Of a stretch of 64,000 nucleotides of DNA, positions 60,630 to 64,000 are shown in pieces. The DNA lies in assembly GCA_009760855.2 (NCBI GenBank), contig WPIO01000183.1, positions 250,001 through 314,000 of the forward strand, written 5' to 3'. The stretch is from Cristatella mucedo. Its lineage: Eukaryota > Bryozoa > Phylactolaemata > Cristatellidae. Every line of letters starts with the position of its first letter. The first letter of the stretch is position 1. The notes under the pieces were generated by a model that saw nothing but the letters and a program-made list of their open reading frames with translations, had not been told where the DNA came from and searched no databases. A program made the translations under genes and the position numbers.

Positions 60630-62255
60630 TTAATATCATTAATGTCGTTAGCCTCAAGTCATGCCCCTGCACCTTTTTAGAAAAGCTTTAGTAAGGCCAC
60701 TACTCAAGAAAGCAACACTAGACCAATAGAAATTTAGCACATACCTCATTGACTCTCTGCTTTTGTTCTTATAAACGACACAGGGACGAGTCTTGGCAGA
60801 CCAGCTGAACTGCTATATTGAAACTTCAAACCTTGCTGGTAAGTTTCTGTCTAGTTTTAGAACTAATCACTCTACATAGTCAGGATTGCTTCGGATGTAC
60901 TACGTCCAATTTATGAATGCAGACATGGGTGAAGTATCCATGCTTGATCTTTTGGCAGTATCGATTGCCAGGTCCTCCTTGAGGGCCTCTCATCCCGCCT
61001 GGGAACTATTGGCACTTCATTGCAATCTTTCAAGTCGTATCTCAGTTGAAGACTCCAGAGTATTGATGTGAATGGACACAGATCATTCGAGGTACCTCTG
61101 AAATATTAAGTACCTCAGAGCTCCGTAATTGGTCTGGTTCTTTTGATGGTGTATACTCTTCCTCTTACCAATGTGAGTGTAAAGCAGAATCTAGGATTTC
61201 ACTTCTCAGCGAATAACATTTAGTTGTAAATTTACTTTTATCCCTCTCACCTCTCGAGCACGTCAAACTCTCTCTACTCCCTCGCTGCGTTTATTGATGA
61301 CACTCACACATAGATGGCAGAAAATTTTTCTTAATCTGAATTCTGATATAACCAGCTTACTAGTTGTGGGCAAACTAAGCGTTATTCAGCAATTGTAAAG
61401 GTTAACGCTCAAAATCGGCTCTGCCATTATATCGCCTGTTGAACCTGCAAAACATGCAGGTGTCATGTTCAAAAGTGACCCTTTATTAGACGACTACATC
61501 AGCTCCACAATCAAGTATGCCTACTTTCAGCTACGTGAAATTACTAAAACACGAGCTTGTTTAGACAGAGATACCACATGTAAGTTGTTCCGAGCATTTG
61601 TGACATCCCGCCATGACTTCTCTGAACCACTGCTTGCAGGCATACTGGCCTACCCATTCAGGTGCTTATTGCTGGTGCAAAACTCTGCAGCTAGGCTTGT
61701 CTGTCGTGAGCGTAGCAGTTGCTATATCACACCACTTCTCGCCAATCTGCACTGCCTTCCAATGACTTATATGTCCCTTCACTCTTTGGCTCCACCCAAC
61801 CCATCAAATCTACAGTGCCACCAAGCTAAGCATCATACCACCCGCTTTTCGGAATCTAACTTTGTATTTACCGCGTTCCGACATTAAATCCCTCGGAGAC
61901 CGTGCATTTAGTTCGTGTGCTCCCAAATCCTGGAACTCACTCAGGAATTGCGTCACGACATCACCTGACTTGACAACATTTAAAAAGAAATGTAAAATGC
62001 ACCAAGTTACCACAGCATTTAGTGGGTCCGTTTGATTTGTTCTGTGTGTGCTTATGAGTGCTGACACAGTGCATGCTGCCACTAACCACACTTGCATGCT
62101 GACCCTGAACATGTCACCTCTAACCATGCTATTTCTGTTGTATATTGAGCATGCTATTACTAACCCATTCGATCCTGTTTCCTTTTTAGCAAAGGTAAAG
62201 CGCCTATAAAGAGATTGAGTTCTCTGAGGGCGCTTTATCAAGGATTTTATTATTG
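60630..62255 (+). pseudogene. LINE-A, most complete but decayed copy
   Basis: Legible RT blocks in shifting frames: VRPLLKKATLD (about 60693), VLADQLNCYIETSN (about 60790), a degraded palm with no intact YADD (about 61200), then KSDPLLDDYISSTIKYAYF, CRERSSCYITPLLANLHCLP and SLHSLAPPN. The LINE-A tail ends at about 62255 (AGAGATTGAGTTCTCTGAGG). At least one stop or frameshift separates most blocks. It is the only copy that keeps sequence upstream of the palm. Confidence 0.8.
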
Positions 62256-62552
62256 TTATTTGTATTTACAGAGCTGACTGTGGTTTTGCTTCACTAAGAG
62301 TGGTAGTGCCTGTTGTTTACCAAAATCAACTGCCTTCTTATTGAAATCAACTATCTTGTCAACAAGTCTTGCTCCAACGAGCGTTTTTAATAACCTCCAT
62401 GCAGTTTTGTAAAGCTCATCTTGCTCTCTACATTAATCCGTATCTAATTTTAACGTTGATTAAAGTTTACCTTGGTAGAAACAGTTTTCCATTCCAATCT
62501 GCATAACTAAACTGGTAACTTATTATTTCTTATAGCACATCAAAATTGAGAT
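62256..62552. other. AT-rich sequence, nothing supported
   Basis: No motif or open frame of note. Confidence 0.5.
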
Positions 62553-63520
62553 CTAAAAAGATGGATTGAGAATGTGCATGTCTACTTTTCTGCCTGAAAA
62601 TGCATTCTCCAATTCCGTGAATAAGAGAGCTTCACACTGCTTCTTATTCTTCTTATTGTAATAATTCTTGCTCAAATCCACCAAACTACCATTTGCTCTA
62701 ACTTTATTGACATCTACGTTAGATGGTATTTGCATCGTGTTCCACGCTATATACGTCTGAGAAACATACGTTGCTTTCTCAATGTCTTTGTAAGGCACTC
62801 GGTCTACCTTTGCAGAATCAAAGGAACCTTGCAAGTTGGAAAAAAAATCATGAGTATCACTGCTATAGCTAGTTTTAACGCTTTTGATCAAGGAAACACC
62901 ATATAGTCGACCTTTATTCGCACGATATACCTGCCATCTCCATTTAGTTAGAATGTGTACTTATAGCTAATGCCAGCAGTGGCCAAGGGTCTATATAAAG
63001 TCATTGATACTAAATCACTTTCGCCGAAACCAGGTGCGACTGTAAAATAGAATCAATCACTGTCGCCTTTAGGCTTGTAATTTAATGCGTTATTCGTTGC
63101 AGCGATATTAGATACTGGCATAATCACATAAATAAACTCTATTCCGTGGAAGCAAATTTCTGTAGACCCTTTAGTGCAAATCTGTGGATTCATAGTTACA
63201 CTTTATTCAGATTTGTGGCTATAACAGCTGACGAGTTTAACATTACCCATTATATACCAACTCTCTAGTATTTCTGTGTCTACTAAGATTTCGTCTACGG
63301 TAAAGTACAAGGGTAGTTAACTCGGATTTGCATACCAAGTTCTGATATATATCAAAGATTTTGTGAATAAAACGTGATATTTAGGAAATATAGATTCATA
63401 AGACATCAATTCACCAGGACCGAAAGCAAAGATGAACTTTCTCGTTGTTTGAGTTCCGTTACTGTAGCTCCTAGAGTTTTCCATGCTATAACTTTGCTGC
63501 CACATATCTATAAATTATAA
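62553..63520 (-). pseudogene. Decayed unrecognised coding sequence
   Basis: On the minus strand a start near 63505 (MWQQSYSMENSRSYSNG) leads into FAFGPGELMSYESIFPKYHV. The same frame then continues past single stops at about 63317, 63200, 63048, 62958 and 62903, with protein-like text between them (LPLYFTVDEILVDTEILES, MNPQICTKGSTEICFHGIEF, FYFTVAPGFGESDLVSMTLY). Past a shift, a clean frame at 62891-62553 reads MIKSVKTSYSSDTHDFFSNL and ends VDMHILNPSF. Several isolated stops in otherwise coherent text point to a pseudogene. The family is not recognised. Its 5' end overlaps the palindrome arm. Confidence 0.45.
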
Positions 63521-63658
63521 GTTTTGGTACTTGCACCGAAAATATTGAAACGTATTCCGAAACAAATTGCACTATAAGTTCCACCAACACCATCATGGTG
63601 CATTGCTATATATATATGTATATATATATATATATAGATAGATAGATAGATAGATAGT

Positions 63659-63703
<45 letters not shown>

Positions 63704-63728
63704 GTATATACATATATATATATATTGC

Positions 63729-63772
<44 letters not shown>

Positions 63773-63890
63773 ATAGCAATGCACCATGATCATGCTGATG
63801 GAACTTACAGTGCAATTTGTTTCGGAATACGTTTCAGTATTTGTGGTGCAAGTACCAAAAATTATAATTTATAGATATGTGGCTGCAACG
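63492..63890. repeat. Large palindrome: 119-bp arms, microsatellite core
   Basis: The left arm (63492-63610) and right arm (63772-63890) are reverse complements with about a dozen mismatches. For example, CGTATTCCGAAACAAATTGC on the left pairs with GCAATTTGTTTCGGAATACG on the right. The core is TA and GATA repeats. Confidence 0.92.
63611..63771 (+). repeat. TA / GATA microsatellite in the palindrome core
   Basis: TA runs flank a GATA tract (about 63637-63704). Confidence 0.95.
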
Positions 63891-64000
63891 TTTGGATCGG
63901 TGGTATAAGCTTCACCTGTAAATCATAAAGCTGAATTAATTGATTGACTCGTTCAGTAAGTGATTTCAGGAGGAAGAGGGATCCATCCTTTCAACTTATT
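63891..64000. other. Right edge, nothing supported
   Basis: Past the palindrome the plus strand does not repeat the minus-strand coding text, so the inverted duplication stops near 63890. Confidence 0.5.

Overview
This is a window of invertebrate metazoan nuclear DNA. The evidence is eukaryotic: L2/CR1-like LINE reverse transcriptases, tRNA-headed SINEs, solo LTRs, long microsatellites, and short candidate exons bounded by AG acceptors and GTAAGT-type donors. I found no prokaryotic operon, rRNA or functional tRNA gene. The species cannot be named from the sequence.

Region 1 (1-28015) is a composite macrosatellite. Eight diverged copies of a unit of about 2.9 kb lie head to tail, and each is followed by an array of a 17-bp minisatellite (GAGGCTCGACCGAGACC). 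Each complete unit has a fixed order of modules: GC-rich head, AT-rich segment, two GC-rich blocks, a GA-rich tract, a reversed LINE/SINE tail, a SINE-like segment, and a link back to the minisatellite. Later insertions sit inside the units: a LINE-A that itself carries a 1.5-kb solo LTR, a LINE-B that carries a 0.28-kb LTR-like element, a related 0.33-kb element, and SINEs.

Region 2 (28016-43690) is more AT-rich and mostly low in repeats. It starts with LINE/SINE debris. It then holds the only gene-like sequence: a broken single-exon protein with a trypsin-like GDSG motif (30904-31865, minus), two well-spliced 3' exons of an unrecognised gene (33349-33472 and 31871-32033, minus), a last exon on the plus strand (35951-36259), an unrecognised open frame (38013-38378), and an exon for two membrane segments that may come from a class C GPCR (39454-39633, minus).

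Region 3 (43690-48375) is LINE-A, a second solo LTR, SINEs and unassigned GC-rich sequence. Region 4 (48375-58300) is a second satellite domain, made of 21-bp units whose orientation flips along its length. A third solo LTR interrupts it, and it ends in a 12-bp G-rich array. Region 5 (58390-62255) is decayed LINE-B and LINE-A sequence with a SINE and an LTR-like fragment. Region 6 (62256-64000) holds a decayed, unrecognised minus-strand coding sequence ending at a 119-bp-arm palindrome with a TA/GATA core.

Most long open frames in the window come from satellite periods that lack stop codons and are not genes. The main points of interest are the two satellite domains, the nested insertion record that gives relative ages, and the broken GDSG protein beside a spliced gene.
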